Source: Echinarachnius parma
Lineage: Eukaryota > Echinodermata > Echinoidea > Clypeasteroida > Echinarachniidae
Direction of reading: 5' to 3'
Length of the DNA: 64,000 nt
Assembly (NCBI GenBank): GCA_037951105.1
Contig: JBAMJV010004345.1
Coordinates: 1-64,000, forward strand
Shown here: piece by piece, positions 11,118 through 24,300 of the stretch
Position numbering within the stretch: position 1 is the stretch's first letter
How the letters are laid out: each line of letters begins with the position of its first letter
Notes under the pieces: generated by a model
Told to the model about the DNA's origin: nothing
What the model saw: only the letters and a program-made list of their open reading frames with translations
Databases searched by the model: none
Made by a program: the position numbers and the translations under genes

Positions 11118-11382
11118 CCATAGCTGACTGATTTCTAACCTCGGTTTAATATATACCACACTGTGCGTGGGAGTGTGCACATGATTGATAACTGATATAC
11201 ATCGCTGGATGCTTGAGATGAGGATATTTGCTACCTTATTTGGACTACAAGAACAAGTACCTTTTGAAAGTTAGTGCATCATTGGCTCCAGTTTGAACAC
11301 TCATTAACGCAAATATGTAAGGTAGTCGAGTGGTATTCAGTAATGATCAATTATTTAAGTTACAGAATACAAACCCCTGATT

Positions 11383-12065
11383 TTGCAGGGGGGAGCCAGA
11401 CCTGGGGGAGCCAGACCCGGGGGGCACTCATGTATAATGTAAGACGGGTATGTGCCGCTTAAAAGAACCCCGTTTTTTGCCGCTCTAAAGATACCCGATT
11501 TTCAAAAATTGCCGCTCGATAGACCCCCGGAATGACTTGGCTAGGTAGTTAAGTAGCCTCAAGTCCATTATTCTTCTTCTAGTCAGCTCCTTGACCACCA
11601 TTTGAGGGTTTCCGTAGGTCTTTGGTAGCTCCAAGTTCATGTATTTTGCCCGTATTTTATAGTTTTAGTCTGCTCCTTAGTCCCCTTAACTCCCGTTTCA
11701 GGGTTTTTGTAGCTCCAAAGACCCTATATTTTGTGCCTGTAGTCAGCTCTTAAGACCCCTATTTCGGATTTCCGTGCGGCACACCCCCGTCAAAAAATAA
11801 TTCGAGTGCCCCCCCCCCCCCCGGGAGCCAGAGGGGGAGGGGGGACCTCCTACCTGCAAGCGCATAAGCACGAACTGCTTTGGGGACCCTATAGGGCCAC
11901 TGGCAAGTGTCCACAGGGCAGAGTCCCTGGAAGCTTTTTGAATTTAACTATTCAAAGCCCCTAAATCTGATGTACTGGCTATAAAGCAACAAAAGAAAAA
12001 GCCGGGGAGGGGGGGGGGACCAGGCCCAGGAGCCCCCCCCCCCCCCCCCCCACTACGCCACTGGT
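11383..12065. mobile_element. Poly-G/poly-C transposon fragments, nested
   Basis: An inner element has ends GGGGGGCACTC (from about 11429) and, inverted, GAGTGCCCCCC (to about 11822), with the word GGGAGCCAGA on both sides. Around it are more G/C runs, ending at 12050-12065 with CTACGCCACTGG, whose reverse complement CCAGTGGCGTAG is a common transposon end in invertebrates. No coding frame. Borders of the outer element are uncertain. Confidence 0.5.
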
Positions 12066-13769
12066 TGTAAGGTGGATTTGACTGTTACAACTATCAATTT
12101 AACCAACTCGATTATGTGAAATTTCACATTTAAATTCAAACAAAGGAAAATCTGCCAGAAGTCCCCAGGAACAAACCCAATTTTCCGTTTTACAAATATT
12201 ACATTTATCATATTTCATGAGGGCCTACTCCTTCGCTTTGCAGACATCTGGACTATTTTGGTTCTCTTTGTTTCTATTAAGTTATACATTTTTTTGATAA
12301 ATGTATCCATCATCTGCTGTTCTACCTGTTTATCAATTTAATTTATCTATATAATACATGAATCAAAAGATCTGTAAAAAGGAAAGTTTTAATAAAGATC
12401 CTTAGAATGAGTTTGAATGAAACCCCATTACGCAATGTAAAACAAATAACTCTACCAATAATATCCACAGCATCCCAATGCTAATTAGATGTACTAGGCA
12501 AGCAGGTATGCATATGAAATTCGATAGTCCTTCCACTTCACATAGAGAATATATTAATTGTATAGAAAATGAAAATGCTTGATTTTCCAAGTAAAAAAAA
12601 AGAAGATGATGTAATTTAATGTTGCTTTTAGTGGATCCAATGAAGCAGCATTTTATTCTGTCTATATCATGTTATTAGTTATGAAGCTGAAACTATGATG
12701 ATTGATTATAGGCCATTCTTTTTTTTAATCTATTACACCTGTATGGTAACTGGGTCAAAGTTGATTGGAAACTGGCTTAAAGTTGACCAATTCTCAATGT
12801 GTGAGCATAAGCTGCAAGTCTTTTAGCGGTCATTCCTTTAAGCTGTATTTGAGATGGCCAATTGCCAGTCAAGTATTTACCCTTCTTTCAGAGGACCACA
12901 CAGACAGAAATCTAAAATAATAAAAGTATGTTTTGATTGTTGTCACAATTATTGGATGTAAATAATAAAAATTATGATGAATACATTTGTATGAAAACAA
13001 TCTTTTGTCTCGTATCCTGATTCATAAATATGTGTTTTATATGTGCAGATAACAGCTCCCTAACTATAAATAAAGTTTTCCCGCCCCCAATAGACTGATT
13101 CATTCCTTATAAATATTCAATATTTGGAATCTACCTTGCATACATTAGTTGTTGCTAGGTCAGGCAAACCTCACACAAGCTTTCAGGTTGCCAAGAACCA
13201 ACTATATTAATAAATTATGCACTTAATTTGAATATATTGGCGAACCATTCTACTTATGAACCGTGTGATTGTCTGTATACAAATCAGTGTTGCCAATTTC
13301 CCCCAGAATGTGGGAAACAACTCACGGCACGGGGGTGGGGGGATTTTGGGGGATTAGTTGGAAGGTGCTCCATGGCTTTCATTATTCATGGAGTTAGTAC
13401 AAGTGAATGTGGATGTGTACCATACGTCTTTTCAAGATGAATTTTATAGGGCCCCCTGTGGGTACAGACAACAGTTTATTTTTTGTAAATTTTGCTTGAT
13501 TTTGGAGGTTTTCTGCGTGTTCTACGCAGACCACATGGCAATACCGATTCAAATCCATTCAATGATGGGAATAGATAACCAAGGACCCGTAAACAAGATT
13601 TGGTATACAGTATCACATATGCACACAAGTTGTCCATGAAAATGGTTCTAAAAATAACCACCGCTACTACACAATTCAATGCTGATCCAACAAATAACTA
13701 CCTATCTGAACTAAAGTGAGACATGTGTATTTGAAGCATTTAGTATACTGCAGATCCATCATCCCACAT
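12066..13769. other. Intergenic stretch, nothing recognised
   Basis: AT-rich sequence downstream of the CXorf65-like gene. I see no exon-like frame, no RNA gene and no clear repeat ends. Confidence 0.5.
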
Positions 13770-13917
13770 TGGGGCCCTGTTGCAGAAAGAAATGCAATCG
13801 ATTGTAAAGTTGCAAGTCAATCAGAACCTTTCAGATTTGCGCATTCGGTCACATGATCAGACTTGCAATAACTTGCAACTTTACAGTTGATTGCATCTAT
13901 TTCTGCAATGGGGCCCA
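13770..13917. mobile_element. Small inverted-repeat element (GGGGCCC family, copy 1)
   Basis: Left arm TGGGGCCCTGTTGCAGAAAG and the inverted right arm TGGGCCCCATTGCAGAAAT stay similar for about 47 bp, including GCAATC..TGTAAAGTTGCAAGT. Total about 148 bp. A relative is at 44027-44198. Confidence 0.75.
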
Positions 13918-14186
13918 GATCATGAAATGCGCAGACTGGCAAAGCATCAAATAATTAGAAATGGTAATTTGTTTTAATTTTTCAAATGTCTTTTCATCAA
14001 AATTTATTCAAGTCAACTTATCAAACCTTCTTTACAAATACAGTACACACATAATTAAATAAGACTGATTGTTGACCTGCCATAGATGGTTCCCGATATA
14101 GATGGGACTGATTCAGGAAAGAAAGTTAAATCTTATTTGGTGGGACTAGTCTGGCTACTTTTCCATTTGTCAGGCCGGTTCACATT

Positions 14187-14263
14187 AACCTGTTCCCTAC
14201 TAGATGTTGCAATTTCCATAGAATTAATACAGGACCAGAGGTTCCTGTAGGCAATGGGTCTAA
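14187..14263. mobile_element. Very short TTAACC inverted-repeat element (degenerate)
   Basis: Begins TTAACCTGTTCCCTAC and ends GTAGGCAATGGGTCTAA; resembles the intact 80-bp copy at 15041-15120. Confidence 0.45.
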
Positions 14264-15040
14264 ATGCTTTGTTTTGCATTGAACACTATGATATTTACAG
14301 GGGCTTTTAAAAATGATTTGGGGGACGATAGATCGATTTAAGGCTGAGCGTTGGGAAGAAACATAAAACCACTATATATGCATAATTCACTCCATAACTT
14401 TGTATCTTACCTCACAATAATTATGTCAAACCAGTTTGGTTCAGGAATGTGGTTGGTATTGGTTATGAAGACATGCATGAGCTCATTAATTAGAATGACA
14501 ATATCAAGAATATTTAAGCTGTCACTTTAGAAAGATAGCACAATAAGTTAGAATTACAATAAAAGCCAACTTGGCAACTCTGTACTTATTGAGTCACTGT
14601 GAATAAAAATACAACAATTAAAATGTACAACTTACATCTTAGACATTATATATAAATACACACTTTTTTAAAGATCTTATATAACATCTTGTCATAAAGA
14701 TCACAGCCATAAACAATTTTGTTCCAACTCTAACCAAGTTTTTTGTTAAGGCACCTCAAACTTTGAACCCTATTATAGTTCTAGCAATTTGTCAGTTATC
14801 TTCAATGATTCATATGGCAGTTCTCCCTCTCAAAATGCAAAATCATGGTCTATAACTAAAGGCTTACTCTATCCAGTGTAGTATTTTAAATGGGTAGTAC
14901 AGTTTTGGTAAGGCTGAACTTTAGTAACCAAACCTGGACAGTAACATTATAAACTACTAGTTATAACTCCACCATGCTCGAAAGGTATACAAAATTACAA
15001 ACGACTAAGTAAAAAGCCCGTTATCATTCAAAAAGAGCCA
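14264..15040. other. Intergenic stretch, nothing recognised
   Basis: AT-rich; no gene, RNA or repeat identified. Confidence 0.45.
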
Positions 15041-15120
15041 TTAACCCGTTTACTACGAGATTCTGAAACTCCCATAGACTTTGTACATATCCTACCCGGT
15101 TCCCGTAAGCAACGGGTTAA
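15041..15120. mobile_element. 80-bp TTAA-ended inverted repeat
   Basis: Starts TTAACCCGTTTACTACG and ends with its near inverted copy CGTAAGCAACGGGTTAA, exactly 80 bp. Related short copies are at 14187-14263, 18056-18160 and 57736-57825. Confidence 0.6.
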
Positions 15121-15331
15121 AACACAAGAGGGCGCTTTCTAAAAAGGCATTGGTTTCAACTACTTCTACTTCTACTTAGGTACTCGACAGGGTCCATCAG
15201 TCAGGACATAGAGTCGAGGGGAACCGGTGAGGTATCCCATTAATTGCCGATTGAGGCAACTGCTCCCGCAAAGGCTCCTAGTGATGTAGAATCCAAGATA
15301 TTATTGGGGAGCGCATTCCATGCTGTTACTA

Positions 15332-15433
15332 GTGCTGTAACCGATCATCGGATCGGCATACGATCCCGATCCGATCATGCCTGATCGGGATCGTTTCTGC
15401 CGATTTTCGATCATGCAGAAAATCGGAAGATCG

Positions 15434-15475
<42 letters not shown>

Positions 15476-16134
15476 TTTTTTTTCTTTGGAAAATGATCCC
15501 CAAAAACATATTTTGGGAAAATAAATGGGCATTCTCTTACTTTAGTCCACCCCTTCCATTCACTTGCGTTCATTTCATTACGGACGGGGACCTAATCCCA
15601 CTCCCATAGACTTTGTACACAGAGTGAGCTCACGGACGTAACAGAGGGAGACCTAAACCACGATTTGGCCAATAAATGAATACCAAAGCAACATATATCC
15701 ATATGAATAAGCCCAAGGTAATCTTGTATGGGTATGCTTTCATTTCAAACTGATTACCTCTCCTTTTACAAAATTACTCGCGGCGATTCTGAAAGGTTAC
15801 TAAGCTCAGTCCCATGTGACTAATTTGGCGTAACCTTTCACTCAGAATCGCCGCGAGTAATTTTGTAAAAGGAGAGGTAATCAGTTTGAAATGAAAGCAT
15901 ACCCATACAAGATTACCTTGGGCTTATTCATATGGATATATGTTGCTTTGGTATTCATTTATTTTCCCAAAATATGTTTTTTGGGATCATTTTCCAAAGA
16001 ATTTTTTTTTAAATTTATTTATTTTTTATTTTTTGCCGATTTTTAAACCGATTTTTGATGCGATTTCGATTGATCATTGATCGGATTTTGCCGATCCGAT
16101 CAACCGATCCGATCATCAAGGTCAGTTACAGCAC
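15332..16134. mobile_element. TA-flanked foldback element (GTGCTGTAAC family, copy A)
   Basis: TA on both sides (15330-15331, 16135-16136) and ends GTGCTGTAAC / GTTACAGCAC, followed by dense GATCGGATCGG words. Inside is a long palindrome: the arm at about 15668-15805 is repeated inverted at about 15842-15968. A 30-base A run starts at 15438. No transposase. TA target and short inverted ends fit a Tc1/mariner-type non-autonomous element; the class is inferred. Confidence 0.8.
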
Positions 16135-17090
16135 TAGTTTCAACCATTTTTCATACAAAATTATGCATGTGATGTTTTATTGAAACAATAATTGAATAGA
16201 GAGATCAACAACTATTTTAAAAAACGCTTTTGAAAATTTTTGAAAAAGTGCAAGCATTTTTGTTATTTTTTGAAAAAACGATCTTATTATTTGGGACCCA
16301 AACAATTATAAGATCAGATATATTTATTGACATTTCAGCCGTTTCTGGGTCGATTTTGACCAAATAAAGTTTATACTGCCATTAAAATTGCATGTTCTCT
16401 CAAATTTGACACTCAGTTTTTCATTACCTCACAAAAAAATTGTGATGTGCAGCAAAACTACCAAAACTAAACTACCCCTTTAAAACAGTTTTGTTTTTTA
16501 TACATTTATTGTGTTGACAATGGTAAACTTCTGAGCTCTTTAAAATCAAAACGAAGTAATCACAGCAACCACAATATGCCGGAATATTCAATAAAGCAGA
16601 AAGGCTTTGTTATAATCGAAAAAAATAAAAAATAAATAAATGCATGACAAGCCTATATACATGGAACTTGATACTCGATACTTGATACTTTTGCTTTTTT
16701 GCTGTTTTTCCTTTACTTATAAAAGCTTGAACTGGATATTTCTCCTTTGTTACTGAGATATTTATGATTGAATTTGAAATTATTACGGCAATAAGCCATC
16801 AAATGGCAACATGCTCCATTACTCATTTCCTGGCTTTATAGTGTTCAAATGGCTTTATGACATCAGTTTAACATTAAAATTTCACTGATAAATGTAATTT
16901 ACATCACCACCCCCCCCCCCCCCCCTCCCCCAACAGTTTGGGCATTGAAGTTACAAATTCTTACCCCAAAACTGCCCCAAAATGCATCCCACATTATAAG
17001 GAGTAGCACCATTGCTCAACACTAACAATACCCACTAGCCTGGGGACAGTCATATTATACTTCCCGTCAGCACACATTTATTCACATCAT
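16135..17090. other. Intergenic stretch, nothing recognised
   Basis: AT-rich with a poly-C run near 16910-16930. No gene or element ends seen. Confidence 0.45.
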
Positions 17091-17280
17091 GGCTGGAATT
17101 CTCAATGGAGGTTTGAAAATAAACCATGGTTTATCTGCGTCATATGACATCTTTAGACCATGGTTCAGATTACAAACCAAGTTTTTGTCAAACCATCCTT
17201 GGTGGCATGAACCATGGTCCGAACCGCGGTATGAGTTCATACCATGGTCTATTTACAAACCTCCTTTGTGAATTCCAGCC
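17091..17280. mobile_element. Small inverted-repeat element with 39-bp arms
   Basis: Left arm begins GGCTGGAATTCTCAATGGAG, right arm ends with its near-perfect inverted copy (CTTTGTGAATTCCAGCC). The inside contains repeated CCATGG/AACCATGG words. Non-coding; the 60-codon frame across it is by chance. Confidence 0.75.
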
Positions 17281-18180
17281 AATATCTTCTTAGTGGCCCA
17301 ATCAGGCAACAAGCTCTTTCAAACTGACGACAGAAAGAGAAATTCCTGTATTCTGTCATGTCAAGCCTTGCCATTAGCAGTTTTGATAAAAAAAGAGGGT
17401 AAAATGTTGTAAGTGTAATATGGGGCCAGTAATTTGCTGTTTTGGGCCACAAAAACAAAAATCAAGAGGAAGTTTTTTAACTGCCAACCAAAGCCGATGG
17501 TTAGCATGGAAGATTGACATAAGCCTATATTTGTCTGTTCTTAAAAGAAAAGGCTACAGATTGTCTTAAGCCTTTCACATTAAAGGGCAAGATCAAGAGA
17601 ATGAAAACGTTATGATTCCACATTGCATGTTCAAGCGCTGCGAGGCTGTGTCAGCCCGGGGGATCTACTAAAATCCAAAGTCACTAAAAATAGAAACCAC
17701 ATACGAAAGAATTACCACTTCGATGTGGTAATAGTTACAATGCAATATTGAAGCAATAAACTAGCAAAACCATGCTCTCCGAAAATGTACAGTCCTATCT
17801 ATACAGAATTAATCCATGTCCTGACGATATTAATACTGGAGACGTTTCTGACAGGACAAACATTATTTCAGTTATGTGAACAGTAAAAAATTGGACTTAA
17901 GTAGAATTCAGGCATAGCCTTTGCATACACATGTCATGTTGTATGTTGATATGGTGGTGCTATACAAGCCAAATTTCAGTTTATCTTTCCCCAAGGCTGC
18001 ACTGTCCACAATATCGATAGGTATCTGGCACATCGGGTAGCTTGATCTTTACTTTTAACCCATTGATTGACAGATTGATTTTGGTATATATAACACACAT
18101 TCTATACATACCCCAGCCCGAACATGTAACGGACAGTCCTTAGTGGGTTAGATTATGAGTGCTGTTTAAGACTAAACCTT
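17281..18180. other. Intergenic stretch and 3' flank of the kinase gene
   Basis: Holds the presumed 3' UTR of the VRK gene (minus strand) and one short TTAACCC-type inverted repeat at about 18056-18160. No poly-A signal can be assigned with confidence. Confidence 0.45.
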
Positions 18181-18323
18181 TCATGATGTCATCCATCCTA
18201 ATAACCCTCCTGATCGTCCTGTCCGCTTCTCTAATCCAGGCGTTGTCTGAGTGCTGGATGTCGTCATCTCATCGGGCTTGATCTTGCGCTTGCGAACTTT
18301 CTTGCTCGGTGTGGACGTTCCAG
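18181..18323 (-). CDS. VRK1: VRK exon 12 (C-terminus and stop)
   Basis: Acceptor TATTCAG ends at 18324; TGA at 18183-18181. Encodes a basic [12 protein letters not shown] segment (possible nuclear localisation signal) and a Thr/Ser-rich end. Confidence 0.85.
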
Positions 18324-21300
18324 CTGAATAGGAATGAAGAATAACAAATATCTTATTGATATCATTCCAGATTAACCCCTTCAACTGGGATTGCTTTGAC
18401 GCCTGTTCACATGATAGGGGAACCTGTTTTTCCTGGTCCATTTGCTTGTGAATGATACATTTTACCCTTTTCCTGGCAAATAAAAAACTTATAAGGAAAG
18501 ATTCAAGCCTGATACTCTCATCTTTGAGTTGTCCCCCATAAAATTGTTAAACATTTAATTACTTTTTAAAATCTCATATGTTTGGTATGTAATCGTACGC
18601 CTAATAGGAGCAAGTACAATGCCATTGTCAGTCAGATGTCAATTGGTCTCTTTGTGTTTGCTCGATATGTAGATCTAATCCAGTCAAAGAAAGACTTTTA
18701 TTTAATTGCGTAGTAAACAGGTTAATAAGTTAATGTAAAAGCAGACACAGGTTGTCGAAAACATTATTTATCCATTCAGACTGGGACTTATACATACCCC
18801 CTTAGTTTATGTGATATATTTTTCATGAAAATTCACTTACTTAGCACTTCTATCTTCATTGTTGTTTGAGTTTTACAAATGTTAATGCAAAGTTTAGGAT
18901 TATTGTATACCTCCTTTTACAGCAGGACTGTCGAGAGCTTTCTTCAGTGCTGCCCCACCGACTGCTCTGGCTTTCTGTGCTGGAGATTTTGCTGAAAAAG
19001 GAAGCAAAGCAAAATGTTTCATGACATGCCACTTTACTAGACTTGTTGAAGACAAGTAGAATGTGGCCAAACACACATTCTACATTAACCCAACCACCAT
19101 TTGTTAATGGCTAGTTCTGTATGTGTCTCAGTAAAGACCTAGCTAAGTAAATATTCCTATCTTTGGAAAGAACATTTGGTAACTTAATTCATAACCCTGG
19201 CTACTACCTACCATAGCGAGGGGGAAGGGGCTCCTTGGCTCAAGCCCCCCACCCCCCCCCCCCCCTTTCAGGTCCTGCAATGCTTGCTTGTTAGCCAGTA
19301 GTGTTGATCACAGGGCATTTAAAATCCAAAAGCTTCTATTGCCCCATAAACATTCAACTAGGATTTGTTACATTTATTTTAACTGTAGAACATGCAGAAC
19401 TTGCTTTGTTGCAATTCGCAATGTTTCTTGAGTAAACTGGCATTGTACATGATGCGAATAAGTTACAATGGATTTTCCATTCTTTGATATTAATTAAATT
19501 TGTAAGTTCGTAAATAGCCTGTTATCTGCATGTACATGCTGAAATATGTATTAACTCAATTAAAGTGACATATAAACCTAAGGAGATAGGTACCTGATTT
19601 CTTTGTGGCAGCTGCTTTCTTAGCAGAACCCCTGGCGGCAGCAGCTTTCACCTTGACAGGCGACGCTGGAGATGTGGGATCGCCAGACGGTCCCGGGGCA
19701 CTGTCCTTTGTCCTCTTCCGCCCACCCGACTGCGAGCTATCTCTCTCCTGCGAGGGCGCTTTCCTCTTTTTCGTCTGCGCTGGTGACTTTGCCGTCTGTG
19801 CTACAGCTGTTGCTTTCTTCTTTCCCGCAGGCGATGAAGGAGTCTTTCTAGCTCTTGCTTTCTTTGGGGACTTCACATCCCCGTTTTGACCTGCAGGTGA
19901 CGCAGCGTTGATGCCGAAATCAAACGCGGAACCCTCTTTGAAGCCCTCCCTCTTAAGGACTGTCCTGCACAGCTTGCGAAGTGCGTCATAGTCTGGCTCC
20001 ACGTCATAACCCATCTTGAAAGCATAGTCTAGAATCTTCCGCAGCTCATCTGGATAAAGCAAGTTGTCAAAATTTATGAAATGAATACATTTTAAGTACT
20101 TATTTTATAATATATCTAATTCAACTGGCTTTATCTGGCTAATTGAAAACTAAATTTCAAATGAGCATTCAGTCTCAATATTCAAGTACCTAAGAAAATT
20201 AATTTCTGTAAAATCAGCTCATCTTGTATACATTAGCCAAATTGCATTTGACAAAACTAAAAGGAGCAAAATCATCCCCAAATCACAAATTTTCTAAAAC
20301 TGTTCTTTTTTTTAATAAAAAAAATAAACAAAATGTGTGCATTTTCATATGCGAGAATGCATTCGTGAAATAACTACAATTTCAGCGAGAGAAAATAATA
20401 GTTGTCATGAAAGATAATCAAAGAGGGACAAAAACAATGAATGTATCACCTGGGTAAGATGCCCCTTTGAAACAGGTTTTCAGCAATCCACCTATGTCTG
20501 TTGAGTATCTATGAAATAAAAGAAAAGGGCAGCAGAGAAAATGTAAGTTGTACAGTACAGAAAGGGGTTCAATTTAGCTAGACTCATTTTTTACAAATGT
20601 TTATTTACACATAATAGATTCTTCAATTCTATCCCTTACTGATACTTTCCCTAATATTTGTATCACTCTTCACACCTATATAAAATAATGATCCATTTAT
20701 GACCTTTGGTTCATGATATAGACAAGGTCGGTGAGTTCATCTTCCCAAGGTAGTTTGGTGCATAGCCAGTGTAGCACCACAAACAGTAGGCTAGCCTTAA
20801 TTATACTTGTGCGGCATTAAACTATCTAACAATATAAAGTCAGAACCAGACTGTCAAATCCCACATAAGTTTATTTTAGTTTATTCACATCAATTTGTTA
20901 TGGCCAAGTCTCACTATAGCGTGCCTTCTTCCATTTCCTATCCCATGAAATGTGGTGAAACGGTCAGTATCTAGCAAAGTTCCATGACGTTTTGTTTCAC
21001 GCGAAACGGAGCCAATTAAAAGTATCTTATAAGTCCATTCTGAACTTGGTCCGCATCAATTTGTTTCTCAGAAGGAGATATGCTATAGTGGGACTAAGCT
21101 ATTACTTACTTGACCTTCTGGTTCATGACATAGACAACGTCCGTCAGTTTATCTTCCCACGGTAGTTTGGTGCACAGCCACTGTAGCATCACATAGCCCA
21201 GGATCTGAATGTCTCCTCGTCTCGATGGGGCTAGGGTCAACAAATGACACACATTTGTAATAATTACAACAATTTCATGCTCAACAGTACTCTTAAATAG

Positions 21301-24300
21301 AGAAACCCAATCTTGTGTTTCAGCTACACTAAGGAATCATGCTCTGCATTCAACTCTAATCATTTTTTTCTATAAGCCAATGCCAAAATGTTGAAATTTC
21401 TGAGACAAAATTGCCTAAAAATGTTAATACAAACATGTATTTATTTAATATACCCAATTCATGAAATGCCTTTTATGATCGATCAACATCTCTCAGTAAT
21501 TATAAATTCATATCATTACCCCGGTCATCGGACGCACTCACAATGCATCACAGCATGCACGTTCTACTCCCTTTGGAGCAAGGCATTCTGGCTACCACAG
21601 GGCATACACCAGTTTCTACTTCCTTGGGAGCAAGGCAGTCTGGCTACCACAGGGCATACACCAGTTTCTACTCCCTTGGGAGCAAGGCAGTCTGGCCACC
21701 ACAGGGCATACACCAGTTGCAAACTCAGGATCCCATGATTGGAAAGAGAGCACTCTACCATATCAAACGCAGGTCCTGGAGGAGGAACCAATGGCCCTCC
21801 TTGTACTAATGGTATCCATGGTAACAGAATTGTGCAAAAGCACTGAAGAGGCTAACCTGGGTAAACTAAACTTATCATTATTATCATAAATATTATCGCC
21901 AAGGATCTGCTTGATCAGAAAGCTCAGCACGTCTACCATTATTATCATTTTATCACATTACCCCATCAAAAGGAATGCCAATAATAATAATAATAATAGG
22001 TTTGATACCTAGAAAAGAGAACTTACAGACTCCCTTGTGTGCATCGATGCTAGTGAACTCTGGGGTGCCATTGTGGCCCTTCCTGGGGTCCTCCTTGTAC
22101 TCCCTGTGCTTCCCATCGGGCCGATACCGGCTCACCAGACCAAAGTCGACCAGATACACCTGTCAAGAGAGAGAGAGAAATCATATGTTAACATGGATAT
22201 CACTAGTACAAGGATGACAATCAGTTCCCCCTCCTCGTACTCTATGTGCTTCCCATCGAACCGATATTGACTGACCAGACCAAATTCAACGAGATAAACC
22301 TGTCAAGAAAGAAAACGAAAGCATCCGTTACCATGGATACCATTAGTACAAGGATGACAATCAGTTCCTCCTCCTTGTAATCCCTGTGGTTCACAGAGTT
22401 TACTTAGTTTCTTACCATGTAAGAAACCCATGTCTTTTTGCTGTCACGCTGTTACCGCAGATATTGATATTCATAATTCATAATTTAGTTGGAATTTTGA
22501 TTTTCTTTCCTATTGTAAATAATTGGTAGGATAGTGGTAACAGATGCATATCAAAATTTAGTTATGGACATTTTTATTTTGTGAGTTATTTAGACTTTCA
22601 TCGTGAGAAACACCCTCCGACCGTCACACAGTTACCTTGGAATTGCCCTGCTACATATTTTGTACATAATTCCAATATATTTAGGGGTATGATAAAATGT
22701 TTTAATACCAAAATCCAATCTTGTAATATTTACCTTATGCTCGTCTTTCTTTGAGTATCCCAAAAGCAGATTGGCGCTCTTGATATCTGCATGTACATAC
22801 TCGTTGCCATGGAGATACTCCAGAGCATCTAACTGGTGTCGTTATGGACAAACAGAAAGAAAACAAAATAGGCAACATATTATAAATCCAAGTTATCTTG
22901 AATCATATGATACAAGACCAACAGCGTACCAAAAAGAGATGTGAGGACCAGATCAAATAAATAACCCAGAGGAAGGAGAGCTTCCAGAAGTGAAGTCATT
23001 GACCTTTGACCAGATAGGGTGGGGAAGGTTTACCAAGACTGACAGCCTCTTCTGAACTTCTGGCCTACAGGCATCACCATGATATTAGAAATATATTAAT
23101 ATTAGAAAAATACATGGCACATTTCCTGAATTCAATTAAAAATTCCTATAGAAGGAGGTTGGCTAAGAACATACTATTTGCCACAGAGTCACTCTAGGGA
23201 ATATAGTAGGTATCATCATAGAAAAATTAACAAAGACAAAAAAGACTGGACAAATTAGGTTTTTCTGGAATGATAGGTATAAGATTCCCGTTGCAGAAAT
23301 CAACTCTATTTGCCAAACAAATTGATTGACATGGTTGAAATAGTATAGAAGAGGGTTTATATGCTAAGATCTGAACCATAACATCCTCAAATGCAGAAAT
23401 ATGAGGAAAGTCTTTGGCGGCTTGAGTTACCATAGCTCCCCACTTAAATTTGCATGTGACGTGGTTGCACATAATGGGGATGAATTTTATCTGTGGTAGA
23501 CCTGTATAAGTCAAAGACTTGTTTCATTTTGACCATTTTATTGCTCAAACAATCCATTTAAAAGTTGTTTTTACATTAACAGATTAGAAATTATATATTC
23601 TTTGACATGGCCGGTGCATTTATCATTTTTTTTGTGTGCAGAGTTTCCCAATCCGTCTATTTGGCTTTAACAGTTGCCGTGGTGATATTCATTTACATGT
23701 AAATAGTATCATCATTGAATAGGAAAGAAAATAGAACAGAATAATTAAGTTTGAATGATACATGATAAAAGAGGACAAGAGTTTTCATTTGAAGCATTAA
23801 CTTTCAACATTTCATTGGCCAACAAGAACAAGCAAAATATGAATTTTTTATGAAACAAATATTTAATATAAATTTAGTAACACAATAAAAAAAACACTCA
23901 CAATTTGCAGGGCCAGGGCAAAAACGGTCGACACTGGAAACTTCTTCTTGCAGGCCAGGTATTTCTGCCAGATATCTGATCCGAAGCGCGGCATGACAAG
24001 AAACCTGTACTTGATGCCCCGAGTCTCGTGTGTCCCGCTGCCACAGATTTTGGGCACTCCCAGATGGGCGAGCTTGTACTTTTTCTGCCAGGAATCAACT
24101 GGACATTCAGAAAAAAGATTGGTGTTATAATAGGTTTATTTGGTATGGTCACTGCTAACCTTGAAAAAATCAGTCCCCATTCCGACTTCTGATTGATGTC
24201 CCACTGAGAATGTGTTTGGCTCTATGGAGTGGTAGTATAGGAAGTTATATTCATCAAAGAAAATCACATTTAGAGAATTATTTCTGATCAGGTCATTACA

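Noticed and set aside
10748..11180. Minus-strand frames opposite CXorf65-like exon D
   Set aside because: GC-rich coding sequence on the plus strand leaves the reverse frames open; only the plus frame fits splice borders and family motifs.
19605..19889. Plus-strand frame opposite VRK exon 10
   Set aside because: Antisense shadow of the Lys/Ala/Pro-rich tail.
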